A stretch of DNA of 64,000 nt from Humibacter ginsenosidimutans (GTDB lineage: Bacteria > Actinomycetota > Actinomycetes > Actinomycetales > Microbacteriaceae). The stretch is taken from positions 3,720,001 to 3,784,000 of the forward strand of contig NZ_CP042305.1 in NCBI RefSeq assembly GCF_007859675.1. The letters run 5' to 3'. The translations under genes and the position numbers were made by a program. Positions within the stretch are counted from its first letter, which is position 1. Every line of letters starts with the position of its first letter. Of this stretch, positions 8,782-16,669 are shown piece after piece. The notes below the pieces were generated by a model that was not told the DNA's origin, searched no databases, and saw nothing but the letters and a program-made list of their open reading frames with translations.

Positions 8782-9135
8782 ATGGCGAAGTATCTGATCG
8801 CGATCAGCGGCGACGAGCAGCGCTGGGACTCGATGACCGCCGACGAGTGGGCGGCGATCGACGAGGGGCACAGGCGGTTCCGTGCCCGCGCAGGCGCGGC
8901 CATCCTCGCCGACGGCCAGCTCGTCGGGCGTCCGGAGTGGACCACGGTGCACGCCGACGGCAACGGACGACCCGCACCCACGGACGGCCCGTTCGTGGAG
9001 TCGAAGGAGATGCTCGGTGGTTTCTACGTGATCGACGTCCCGGAGAAGGCGGATGCCGTCGAACTGGCGAGCCTGCTCGCCGAGGCGAGCGTCGACCACA
9101 GCGCGGTCGAGGTCATCCCGCTCGTCGTGCACTGA
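8782..9135 (+). CDS. YCII-related (DGPF-type) protein
   Basis: 117 residues from an ATG 8 nt after AGGGAG. The motif TDGPFVESKEMLGGFYVIDV is the hallmark of the DGPF/YCII group, small dimeric alpha-beta ferredoxin-like proteins often found beside ECF sigma factors. Here no sigma factor is adjacent. The biochemical role of the group is poorly defined. The stop codon lies in the first unit of a 15-bp tandem repeat. Confidence 0.88.
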   Translation: MAKYLIAISGDEQRWDSMTADEWAAIDEGHRRFRARAGAAILADGQLVGRPEWTTVHADGNGRPAPTDGPFVESKEMLGGFYVIDVPEKADAVELASLLAEASVDHSAVEVIPLVVH

Positions 9136-9186
9136 GCCTTTGTGCACTGGATCGTCGTGCGCTGAGCTCTTGCGTGCTGGGCCCTC
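9127..9186 (+). repeat. 15-bp tandem repeat over the 3' end of the YCII gene
   Basis: Four degenerate 15-bp units start at 9127, 9142, 9157 and 9172, with a GTGCACTGAGC-like core (GTGCACTGGATC, GTGCGCTGAGCT, GCGTGCTGGGCC in later copies). The first unit contains the Val-His-stop end of the gene. Local duplication of the gene end followed by decay is the simplest reading. Confidence 0.55.
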
Positions 9187-9304
9187 GCGATCGCCAACCT
9201 TGGTGCAGCCTGGGCGAAGGGCGAAAATTTCCGCGGTCACTTTGAACTGAGCCAGACGTGGGCGACGGGGATCCCAGCCATTCCAGTTGAAGTAGGGTGC
9301 TGAC

Positions 9305-9544
9305 GTGTCCACATGGGAGAGAATCGCGACAACCGCGCTGACCGCCGTTGCTATCTGGGGTGTTCTCTTCGTCGTAGTCCTTCTGATTGCAGACATCACC
9401 GGTGTACACGCAGGAACAACGGGCTTGGTCTTTCCGATCGGTCTCGCATCGCTGTACTTCTTGGCCGGGTCATGGCGGATCCAACGCGACGCCAAGAACG
9501 ACCACCCGTCGACCAGACCGACAGACTCGATGTCGCGACACTGA
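9305..9544 (+). CDS. Small membrane protein, hypothetical
   Basis: 79 residues from a GTG. Two hydrophobic segments (ALTAVAIWGVLFVVVLLIAD and TTGLVFPIGLASLYFLAG) are followed by a charged tail. Base composition is lower in GC than in the neighbours. A strong terminator begins 46 bp after the stop, which supports a transcribed gene here. No family recognised. Confidence 0.5.
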   Translation: MSTWERIATTALTAVAIWGVLFVVVLLIADITGVHAGTTGLVFPIGLASLYFLAGSWRIQRDAKNDHPSTRPTDSMSRH

Positions 9545-9590
9545 GCTCGCCGGCGGCCATGTGCAACTAGATCCTGAAGTACCAACCCGA

Positions 9591-9620
9591 CGGGGCCGAC
9601 GCGGTATCGCGTCGGCCCCG
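9591..9620 (+). terminator. Intrinsic terminator
   Basis: Arms of 13 bp (CGGGGCCGACGCG, 9591-9603; CGCGTCGGCCCCG, 9608-9620) with a GTAT loop, followed by TTCTT. It would end the transcript of the small membrane gene. Confidence 0.8.
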
Positions 9621-9754
9621 TTCTTCAGTGGTGCCTCGCCGAGGCGACGACCCTGGGTGGAAAGACATCATGAGGCATGACGTGGGTCAGCGCCGAAGGG
9701 ACTTGTGCGGTCGCGGATGACGCAGGAGGGATGCTGAACGCCCGCGGCAGACCG

Positions 9755-9792
9755 CGAAGGGGCGCACGACCTCGTGGCCGTACGCCCCTTCG
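9755..9792 (-). terminator. Hairpin terminator of the 2-oxoacid dehydrogenase operon
   Basis: Arms CGAAGGGGCG (9755-9764) and CGCCCCTTCG (9783-9792) lie 14 bp beyond the E2 stop codon on the minus strand. The loop is 18 nt and there is no strong U tract. Confidence 0.6.
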
Positions 9793-9805
9793 CCCGTGTC
9801 AGACG

Positions 9806-11209
9806 TCAGCGAGTCCTAGGCCAGGATCGTCCAGGGTCTTCGATCAGCTTCGTGAACGTCTGCAGCCACTGGGCGGCCAGTGCGCCGTCGATGATGCGGT
9901 GGTCGCTGTTGAGCGTGTAGCGCATGATGTGCCTTGGCACGACCTCGCTGTTCACGACAGCAGGCTCCAGTCTGGTGCCGCCCACCGAGAGGATGGCGCC
10001 CTCCGGCGGGTTGATGATGGCCGTGAACTGCTCCACCCCGTACATGCCGAGGTTGCTGATGGTGAACGTGCCTCCGCTCATCTGCGCCGGCGTCAGCTTG
10101 CGGTTCTGAGCGAGCGAGACGAGCTGCTTCGCCTCCGCGGCCAGGCTGCCGACCGACTTCGTGTCGACGTCGTCGATCACCGGAACCACGAGACCGTGCT
10201 CGGAGGCGACGGCGATGCCGATGTTGATGCGGTGGTGCACCTGGATGGCCGTGGCGTCGTCGCCCGGGTAGCTCGCGTTGACCGACGGGTGCTCGCGCAA
10301 CGCGAGCGCCGCGGCTCGCACGAGCAGGTCGTTGACACTGACCTTCTGGCGGCCGGCCGCCACGAGCCGCTCGTTGAGCGTGGCCCGCATGGTGAGCAGC
10401 TCCTCGGCGTCCGCCGCGGCGGTCACGGCGAAGTGCGGAATCGTGCGGGCGCTCTCGGCGAGGCGACGCGCGATCACGCGACGCACCGAGTCCATCGGCA
10501 CCTGCTCGGTGCCGCGGCGCTCGTCGAGCGACGTGGATGCCGCGGGCTGCGCGGTGGTGGGGGCCTGTGCCGCAGACGGCGTCGGTGCCGGTGCGGATGC
10601 CGCGGGTGCGGCGGCCGGAGCCGATGCGGGCAGCGCGGTGCGGGCATCCGCAGTCCCGATCAGGCCCTCGACGTCGGCGCGGATGATGCGTCCGCCGGGA
10701 CCCGTGCCCGTCACCGCGCTGAGGTCGATGCCGTTCTCGCGTGCGATGGTGCGCACCACGGGCGAGGCTAGCAGGCGTTCACGGGAGCTCGCACCGGCCG
10801 CGGGCGTCGGGACGGCCTCGGTGAACGGCACGCCGCCGGCGGATGCCGCAGCGGGCGCCTGCGTGGGTGTCTCCGCGTTCACCGGTTTCACGGCCTCGGC
10901 CGCAGCGTCTTCCGGGCTGCCGCTCGCGTGTGCTGCTCCAGCCGGTGCCCCGGCGCCGTCGCCCGATCCGCCCGGCACGCCGTCGAGCTCGGCGATCGGG
11001 GTTCCGATCGACACGACCTCGCCCTCCGGAACCAGGATCGCCGTGAGCGTGCCCGACTCGTAGGCCTCGAAGTCCATCGTGGCCTTGTCGGTCTCGATCT
11101 CGCACAGCGTCTCGCCCGCCTCGACGTGATCGCCCACCTTCTTGTTCCAGGTGGAGATGGCGCCCTCTTCCATGGTGTCGGACAGGCGCGGCATGGTGAT
11201 CTGTTTCAT
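9806..11209 (-). CDS. pdhC: 2-oxoacid dehydrogenase E2 (dihydrolipoamide acyltransferase)
   Basis: 467 residues. An N-terminal lipoyl domain carries the lipoylated Lys42 in ETDKATMD. An Ala/Pro-rich linker follows, then the peripheral subunit-binding motif (SPVVRTIARENGIDLSAVTG) and the catalytic acyltransferase domain with His437 and Asp441 in DHRIIDG. Only one lipoyl domain is present. The enzyme transfers an acyl group from lipoamide to CoA. It is the third gene of an E1-alpha/E1-beta/E2 operon and starts 39 bp after E1-beta. No E3 is encoded nearby. Pyruvate, branched-chain or acetoin specificity cannot be separated confidently. Confidence 0.93.
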   Translation of the reverse strand: MKQITMPRLSDTMEEGAISTWNKKVGDHVEAGETLCEIETDKATMDFEAYESGTLTAILVPEGEVVSIGTPIAELDGVPGGSGDGAGAPAGAAHASGSPEDAAAEAVKPVNAETPTQAPAAASAGGVPFTEAVPTPAAGASSRERLLASPVVRTIARENGIDLSAVTGTGPGGRIIRADVEGLIGTADARTALPASAPAAAPAASAPAPTPSAAQAPTTAQPAASTSLDERRGTEQVPMDSVRRVIARRLAESARTIPHFAVTAAADAEELLTMRATLNERLVAAGRQKVSVNDLLVRAAALALREHPSVNASYPGDDATAIQVHHRINIGIAVASEHGLVVPVIDDVDTKSVGSLAAEAKQLVSLAQNRKLTPAQMSGGTFTISNLGMYGVEQFTAIINPPEGAILSVGGTRLEPAVVNSEVVPRHIMRYTLNSDHRIIDGALAAQWLQTFTKLIEDPGRSWPRTR

Positions 11210-11248
11210 GACGATTCCTTGTTCTGCTTCAGTTCTCGTCGAGGGCGG

Positions 11249-12244
11249 TCAGCGCCGGCGTCCGACGGCGTCGAGGGTCTCGTGCACGGCGTTGACGACG
11301 TCGTCGAACGAGGGGAGCGCCGCGGTCTCCAGCGGCTTCGCGTAGGGCAGCGGAACCTCGGCCATGGCCACGCGGCGCACGGGGGCGTCCAGATAGTCGA
11401 ACGCGCCGTCGGAGATCGACGCGGCGATCTCCGCGCCGATGCCGTAGGTGAGCCAGTCGTCTTCGAGCACGACGGCCGCGTTGGTCTTCTTCACCGACTC
11501 GACCACGGTGTCGCGGTCGAGCGGGCGCAGGCTGCGCAGGTCGACCACCTCGATGTCGAGGCCCTCGGTCTCCGCCAGCTTGTCGGCGACCTGCTGGGCG
11601 ACCAGCGCCATGCGGGAGTACCCGATGAGCGTGAGGTCCTTGCCCTCGCGGGTGACCTTGGCCTTGCCGATCTCGGCGGGCTCGATGTCGTCGGGCACCT
11701 CGCCCTTGGTGTTGTACAGGGCGAGGTTCTCGAGGAACAGCACGGGGTCGTCGTCGCGAATGGATGCCATCAGCAGCGCCTTCGCGTCGGCGGGCGTCGA
11801 CGGCGCCACCACCTTCATGCCGGGCACGAACGCGTAGTAGAGCTCGATGTTCTGCGAGTGGGATGCCCCGAGCTGCTGTCCGCCGCCGCCCGGCGTGCGG
11901 ATGACCATGGGAACCGGCAGCTGGCCGCCGAACATGCCGTGGATCTTCGCGGCGTGGTTCACGATCTGGTCGAGCGCGAGCAGCGAGAAGTTGATCGTCA
12001 TGATCTCCACGACGGGGCGCAAGCCGAGCATCGCTGCGCCGATCGCGGCACCCGTGAAACCGAGCTCTTCGATCGGAGTGTCGCGCACCCTGCGAGGACC
12101 GAACTCCTTGAGCAGACCGGCGGTGATCTTGTAGGAGCCGTCGAAGATGCCGATCTCCTCGCCCATGAGCATCACGTTCTCGTCGCGCAGCAGCTCCTGC
12201 CGCAGCGTGTCGTGCAACGCCTGGCGGTACGTCATCTCGGTCAT
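11249..12244 (-). CDS. pdhB: 2-oxoacid dehydrogenase E1 beta subunit
   Basis: 331 residues, the usual family length. Conserved features include MGEEIGIFDGSYKITAGL, the TPP-fold segment EIMTINFSLLALDQIVNHAAK, and the C-terminal domain with DLRSLRPLDRDTVVESVKKT. It forms the alpha2beta2 E1 with the upstream alpha subunit and decarboxylates a 2-oxoacid using thiamine diphosphate. Its start overlaps the alpha stop by 4 nt (ATGA). The signature GGQLPVPMVIRTPGGGG is closest to pyruvate/acetoin-type E1 proteins, but this is a weak guide. Confidence 0.93.
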   Translation of the reverse strand: MTEMTYRQALHDTLRQELLRDENVMLMGEEIGIFDGSYKITAGLLKEFGPRRVRDTPIEELGFTGAAIGAAMLGLRPVVEIMTINFSLLALDQIVNHAAKIHGMFGGQLPVPMVIRTPGGGGQQLGASHSQNIELYYAFVPGMKVVAPSTPADAKALLMASIRDDDPVLFLENLALYNTKGEVPDDIEPAEIGKAKVTREGKDLTLIGYSRMALVAQQVADKLAETEGLDIEVVDLRSLRPLDRDTVVESVKKTNAAVVLEDDWLTYGIGAEIAASISDGAFDYLDAPVRRVAMAEVPLPYAKPLETAALPSFDDVVNAVHETLDAVGRRR

Positions 12245-13371
12245 GCGGTCCTCCCAGAAACCGAAGCGGGAACGGGCAGGGCCGGGAACAACGGGTCGCC
12301 GGGATAACGGCGGGAGTCGTTCGCAACCGGCGTGGCGTACGTGTAGTCGAACAACGTCGAGACGTGGGGGTTCGGGCTCGCTGCGGCGAACGCGGCGGCG
12401 TCGTCGACGATGGCGACGGCATCCTTGTCGATCTGCGCGAGCGCCTCGTCGTCGAGCACGCCGGCCTTCTTGAGCTTGGCGGCGAACGTGTGAACGGGGT
12501 CGTTCTCCTTGAGGAGCTCGACCGCTTCGGGGCTGCGGTACTTGGCGGGGTCGACGACCGAGTGCCCGCGAAGGCGCTCTGTCATCACCTCGAGCAGGTA
12601 CGGGCGGCCTCCGCGCGCCACCTCGACGGCGTGCTTCGCCGCCGCCGCCGTCGCTTCGGGGTCGAGCCCGTCGACCCGTGCCGACTCGATGCGGTAGGCC
12701 GCACCGCGCTTGTACAGGTCGGGCTCTGCCGAGGAGTGCGCGACATCCGTGCCCATGCCGAGGCCGTTGTTGATGACGACGTAGACGATGGGCAGATCCC
12801 AGAGGCCGGCGAGGTTGAGCGACTCGTGGAAAGCACCGGTGGCGACGGTGCCGTCACCCATGGTGCACATCACGATCTCGGAGCGCTCCTTGTACTGCAG
12901 GGCGAGAGCGGCTCCGGTCGCGATGGGCAGCTGTCCGCCGACGATCCCGTATCCGCCGAGCAGGCGGTGCGTGACGTCGAACATGTGCATCGATCCGCCC
13001 CAGCCCTTGGAGACGCCGTCGACGCGGCCGTAGAGCTCGGCCATCACGCGGCGCGGCTCGATGCCGCGCTCGAGCGCGTAGCCGTGCTCACGATAGTTCG
13101 TGAACAGATAGTCGCCTGGGTCGAGCTCGCCGAGCAGGCCGACGATCGCGGCCTCTTCGCCGAGGTTCAAGTGGCAGTAGCCGCCGATCAGGGCCTCGGT
13201 GTAAGCGCGCTGCGCCCGCTCCTCGAACCGGCGGATGAGCATCATCTGGGTGTAGTACGCCGTCAGTCGCTGCTTCTCCGCCTCGTCCATCTTCGGACGA
13301 CGGGGTGAGCGGGACTGGGTGGCGCGCGTCGTTCGTGCGGACGCCGTGCGTGTCCGCGCCGATTCGGCCAT
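12241..13371 (-). CDS. pdhA: 2-oxoacid dehydrogenase E1 alpha subunit (pyruvate dehydrogenase-like)
   Basis: 376 residues from an ATG after AGGAGGAG. A basic 30-residue tail precedes the E1-alpha fold. The thiamine diphosphate motif runs from GDGTVATGAFHESLNLAG to VINN, and the substrate-loop sequence RGHSVVDPAKYRS is present. Actinobacteria usually carry the homodimeric AceE for pyruvate, so this heterotetrameric system is probably inducible or specialised. It diverges from a TetR gene across a strong operator, so TetR control is likely. Confidence 0.93.
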   Translation of the reverse strand: MAESARTRTASARTTRATQSRSPRRPKMDEAEKQRLTAYYTQMMLIRRFEERAQRAYTEALIGGYCHLNLGEEAAIVGLLGELDPGDYLFTNYREHGYALERGIEPRRVMAELYGRVDGVSKGWGGSMHMFDVTHRLLGGYGIVGGQLPIATGAALALQYKERSEIVMCTMGDGTVATGAFHESLNLAGLWDLPIVYVVINNGLGMGTDVAHSSAEPDLYKRGAAYRIESARVDGLDPEATAAAAKHAVEVARGGRPYLLEVMTERLRGHSVVDPAKYRSPEAVELLKENDPVHTFAAKLKKAGVLDDEALAQIDKDAVAIVDDAAAFAAASPNPHVSTLFDYTYATPVANDSRRYPGDPLFPALPVPASVSGRTA

Positions 13372-13411
13372 GTTTCGTTCTCCTCCTGGCGCCTCATGAA
13401 CGCCTGCGGCA

Positions 13412-13449
13412 AATGATACCGGTGAGTATCATTACATGAGTAATCATAC
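13412..13449. promoter_or_regulatory. TetR operator with three half-sites
   Basis: AATGATAC (13412-13419) and GTATCATT (13426-13433) form a perfect inverted repeat with a 6-bp spacer. GTATCATTAC (13426-13435) and GTAATCATAC (13440-13449) form a second one, 9 of 10 matching, with spacer ATGA. The middle half-site is shared. The site is AT-rich and lies between the divergent pdhA and TetR starts. Confidence 0.7.
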
Positions 13450-13547
13450 GCCGAGCCGCGGCAGGTTGCGCGGTCGGCATCGGCGGCGAGGTGGCCGGCG
13501 CGATCCCGTGCGCGGCCGTTCTGAGCCGGCCGCTTCCGGAGGTGGCC

Positions 13548-14171
13548 ATGACGACCAATGAGGAACCGCGCCGCGGTCGACCGACGGCTGAGCAGCGGGA
13601 GGAACGGCGCGAGCGCATGTTGCGCCGTTCGCTCGACGTGTTCCTCGAGCGCGGCTATCAGGGGTCGAGCCTCGACGTGCTGGCCAGGGCATCCGGGGTC
13701 ACCAAGCGCACGATCTACACCGATTACGGCGACAAGGAAGGACTCTTCGCCGCCATGGTGGAGAGCCTGGCCGGTGGGATCAGCCACGGTCCGGACACGG
13801 CGGGCGACACCCTGCACTCGCTGTCGGTGCGCATCGTCCACCGCATCCACTCCGACGAACTCGTCGGGCTGCACCGGCTGGTGATCGCGGAGTCGCCGCG
13901 GTTCCCCGAACTGGCGCGTGCCTTCTACGAGCGCACGGATGCCCGCCACATCTCCGCCCTGCGTGCCCACCTGAAGAACGAGCACGGCGCCGACGCCGCA
14001 GCCCTGGCCTCCGCGCTGTTCTCGCTCCTCCTCGGTGAGCGGCACCGGCAGCGGCTGCTCGGCGTGCGCGGGCCGACCTCCGAGGCCGAAGCGGGGCGGA
14101 TCGTGCGCGAGGCGCTGCGGCAGCTCGGGCTCGTGGGCGAATCGGGTGGCGGGTCGCACACTGCTCAGTGA
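13548..14171 (+). CDS. TetR family transcriptional regulator
   Basis: 207 residues from an ATG after GGAGGTGG. The N-terminal helix-turn-helix reads SLDVLARASGVTKRTIYTDY (about residues 45-65), the standard TetR recognition segment. The ligand domain is not of a recognised subgroup. The gene diverges from the E1-alpha/E1-beta/E2 operon with a palindromic operator between them, so it most likely represses that operon and itself. Its effector may be a substrate or acyl-CoA product of the complex, which is inference. Confidence 0.9.
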   Translation: MTTNEEPRRGRPTAEQREERRERMLRRSLDVFLERGYQGSSLDVLARASGVTKRTIYTDYGDKEGLFAAMVESLAGGISHGPDTAGDTLHSLSVRIVHRIHSDELVGLHRLVIAESPRFPELARAFYERTDARHISALRAHLKNEHGADAAALASALFSLLLGERHRQRLLGVRGPTSEAEAGRIVREALRQLGLVGESGGGSHTAQ

Positions 14172-14212
14172 CGTTCGTCGACGCCGCGCCGAGGGCACCG
14201 GACGGCAACGGA

Positions 14213-14258
14213 GCGGCGGTCGCACGACATCCGGGTGAGGATGCCGTGCGACCGCCGC
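14213..14258. terminator. Bidirectional hairpin terminator
   Basis: Arms GCGGCGGTCGCACG (14213-14226) and CGTGCGACCGCCGC (14245-14258) are perfect, with a nested CATCC/GGATG stem in the loop. It lies between the convergent TetR and alpha-galactosidase genes (stops at 14171 and 14275). Confidence 0.8.
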
Positions 14259-14274
14259 GCGGTCCCGTCGCCCG

Positions 14275-16443
14275 CTACTGCGCAGCGAACGCGAACACGT
14301 GGATCGACGCGTTGGTCGGCAGGGTCACCGAGGCCACGGTCTTGCCCGACGTGAGCGGGATCGTGTTGTAGAACACGCGGTACGCGTACGCGGAGTCGCC
14401 ATAGCCCTGCGGCGTGTTGCGGCCCTGCGTCGAGATGGCCACCTGCGACCCGAACTCGGTCGCCGACGAGAACGACCAGTTCGGGAACCCGAGCTGGCCC
14501 GTCGAGGTGGTGCCGTCGCTGTAGGTGACGGTCACGGTTCCCTGCACGTCTCCCGCCTCCGAGCCCAGGAACGCCAGCGTGCCGCCGGAGCCGCTCGCCG
14601 TGATGGTCTGCCCGTTCGCCTGAACGTTGTCGTTCGTGCCGGCAGCGACATCGGGCCAGGTGAAGCTCGCGCCGCCGAAGTCGACGGTGCTGCCAGGGGT
14701 GACTCCCACCGACTTCAGCTGGTCGGCGGAGAAGCTGTTGCCGTCTCCGTCGAAGTCACCGACGCTGTAGTCCGTCGAATCGGTGATGCCGACGTTGTTG
14801 AACGCGGCGGCCAGGTTCGGGTAGGGCACGTTGCTGTAGATGTCGTCGACCCCGGTGAGCCTCGCCGTCGCACTCTGCGAGCGGTACACGACCGTCGCGG
14901 TCAGCTCGTCCGTGTGCGGGCCCGGCGGAGGCGTCGGTCCCGTGACGTTGAACGATTCGGTCGCGGACCGGCCGGGCTTGATGGCGTGCGCGGTCTTGTG
15001 GGCCGCGCGGACCGTCCATCCGGTCGGAACCGCGAGCGAGACATCCGCCGTGCTCACCATGAGCGGGCCGTTGTCGGTGATCGTGACGTCGACGGACCGT
15101 GTGCCGTCGGTGGCCTGTCCGTTCTGGAACGACAGGGAGACGGCGGATGCCACGCCCCTGGTCGCGCCCTCGTGCACGCGGTACATCACGGTGCCGTGCG
15201 CAGGCACATCGGCAGAGATGACGCCGTTTGTGACCGACCGCTGGCCGCTGACCAAGTCGGTGAGCGTGAACGGAGCGCGCCCCCTCAGACCGGCCGTCGC
15301 GGCCGTGGTGCTGATGGTCTGCGACGACGTGCCCTTGTTGAAGAGGACGACGGAGACATCCCCGTTCGCGAGAGGCTTGGTGAGCACGTCGTACCCGGTG
15401 CCCTGCTGAACGACGTGGCCCTGCGCACCCAGCCTGTCCTGATCGACGGCGATGATGCGATCGTTGCCGAGCACGGAGAGCGCGGCGGGCGACAGGCTGG
15501 TCAGGTCGGTGCTGCTGATGAGCGGTGCCGCCATCTCGGCCCACAGGGACATCTGGCTCTGCATCTCGGTCGTCGTCAGCCCGGCGTCGCCGGTGAGCAG
15601 GAAGTCCGGGTCATTCCAGTGTCCGGGCCCGGCGTACTGGCCGAGAGGCTCGTTGTACGAGTAGTTGTAGGCGATCGCGCTCCACTTCGCGGCTGCGCTC
15701 TGCTGACCCAGCGCCGTGTCCGCGCCCTCGCGCCAGAGATTCGCGACCTTGCTCGACGCGGAGATCACACTCTGCCAGTCGGATCCGCCCTGGAAGTACG
15801 CCGGCGCCGAATCGGAGAACACGATCTTCCGCCCGGTGTTGAGCAGTGCCTTGCTGAACTGGTTGTAGAGCTGGATGTAGGTCTGGGCATCCGACTGTCC
15901 CGCGACGGACGGCACGTTGCAGCCGTCGAGCTTGACGTAGTCGACGCCCCACGACGCGAAGGTGTCGGCATCCTGTTGATAGTGGCCGTAGCTGCCGGGG
16001 TACCCGCCGCAGGTGCTCGTGCCGGAATCCTCGTAGATGCCGAACTTCAGTCCCATGGCGTGGAGCTTGTCCCCGATGTACTTCATGCCGTGCGGGAAGG
16101 TGGTCGGATTGGCCACGAGCACGCCGTTCGCGTCCCTGGACTGCATCCAGCAGTCATCGATGGTGACGGTGTTGTACCCCTTCTTGGCGAGGCCGGTCGA
16201 GACCAGTGCCCGCCCCTGATCGAGAATGAGCTTCTCGTTGATGTTGCATTGATAGAACGACCAGTCGTTCCAGCCCATCGGCGGTGTGAGCGCCAGACCG
16301 TTGTATGAACCCGCAGCAGCTCCGGTTGCGGTGCCCGCACTCGACACCGTCGTCGCCATCACCGCACTCGGGGCTGTCAGCAAGCCGACGACGACGAGCG
16401 CTGCGCTCGCCGCTGCCAGCGCAGCGGCACGACCCTTTCCCAT
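14275..16443 (-). CDS. Secreted alpha-galactosidase, glycoside hydrolase family 27
   Basis: 722 residues. A signal peptide of about 30 residues is followed by a GH27 barrel (about 45-400) beginning LTPPMGWNDWSFYQCNI. The nucleophile is Asp173 in DYVKLDGC and the acid/base Asp lies in the RxxxD motif of LWREGADTA. An NPCBM-associated NEW3 beta-sandwich follows (about 455-545), then a C-terminal beta-rich module that includes NVGITDSTDYSVGDFDGDG. It removes terminal alpha-galactosyl groups from plant galactosides outside the cell. It appears monocistronic and converges on TetR across a terminator. Confidence 0.93.
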   Translation of the reverse strand: MGKGRAAALAAASAALVVVGLLTAPSAVMATTVSSAGTATGAAAGSYNGLALTPPMGWNDWSFYQCNINEKLILDQGRALVSTGLAKKGYNTVTIDDCWMQSRDANGVLVANPTTFPHGMKYIGDKLHAMGLKFGIYEDSGTSTCGGYPGSYGHYQQDADTFASWGVDYVKLDGCNVPSVAGQSDAQTYIQLYNQFSKALLNTGRKIVFSDSAPAYFQGGSDWQSVISASSKVANLWREGADTALGQQSAAAKWSAIAYNYSYNEPLGQYAGPGHWNDPDFLLTGDAGLTTTEMQSQMSLWAEMAAPLISSTDLTSLSPAALSVLGNDRIIAVDQDRLGAQGHVVQQGTGYDVLTKPLANGDVSVVLFNKGTSSQTISTTAATAGLRGRAPFTLTDLVSGQRSVTNGVISADVPAHGTVMYRVHEGATRGVASAVSLSFQNGQATDGTRSVDVTITDNGPLMVSTADVSLAVPTGWTVRAAHKTAHAIKPGRSATESFNVTGPTPPPGPHTDELTATVVYRSQSATARLTGVDDIYSNVPYPNLAAAFNNVGITDSTDYSVGDFDGDGNSFSADQLKSVGVTPGSTVDFGGASFTWPDVAAGTNDNVQANGQTITASGSGGTLAFLGSEAGDVQGTVTVTYSDGTTSTGQLGFPNWSFSSATEFGSQVAISTQGRNTPQGYGDSAYAYRVFYNTIPLTSGKTVASVTLPTNASIHVFAFAAQ

Positions 16444-16669
16444 GCGATCTCCTTGTTCGTGATTGACCCCTCAACAGGGGACGGTCTCACGTTATGACGC
16501 TGACTACTGATTGAAAAGGCGGTTCAATGGTCAATTTCGATCAATTTTGTGACCGAACGATCAAGCGATCCTCGAAGGCAGCCGCTGAGGCTCTCGGGAC
16601 GCTCGACCGCGCGTCTCGCTTGCCTGAATGGCCGCTTCGACCACAGGTCGCAGACCTAGGCTGTGCCAC

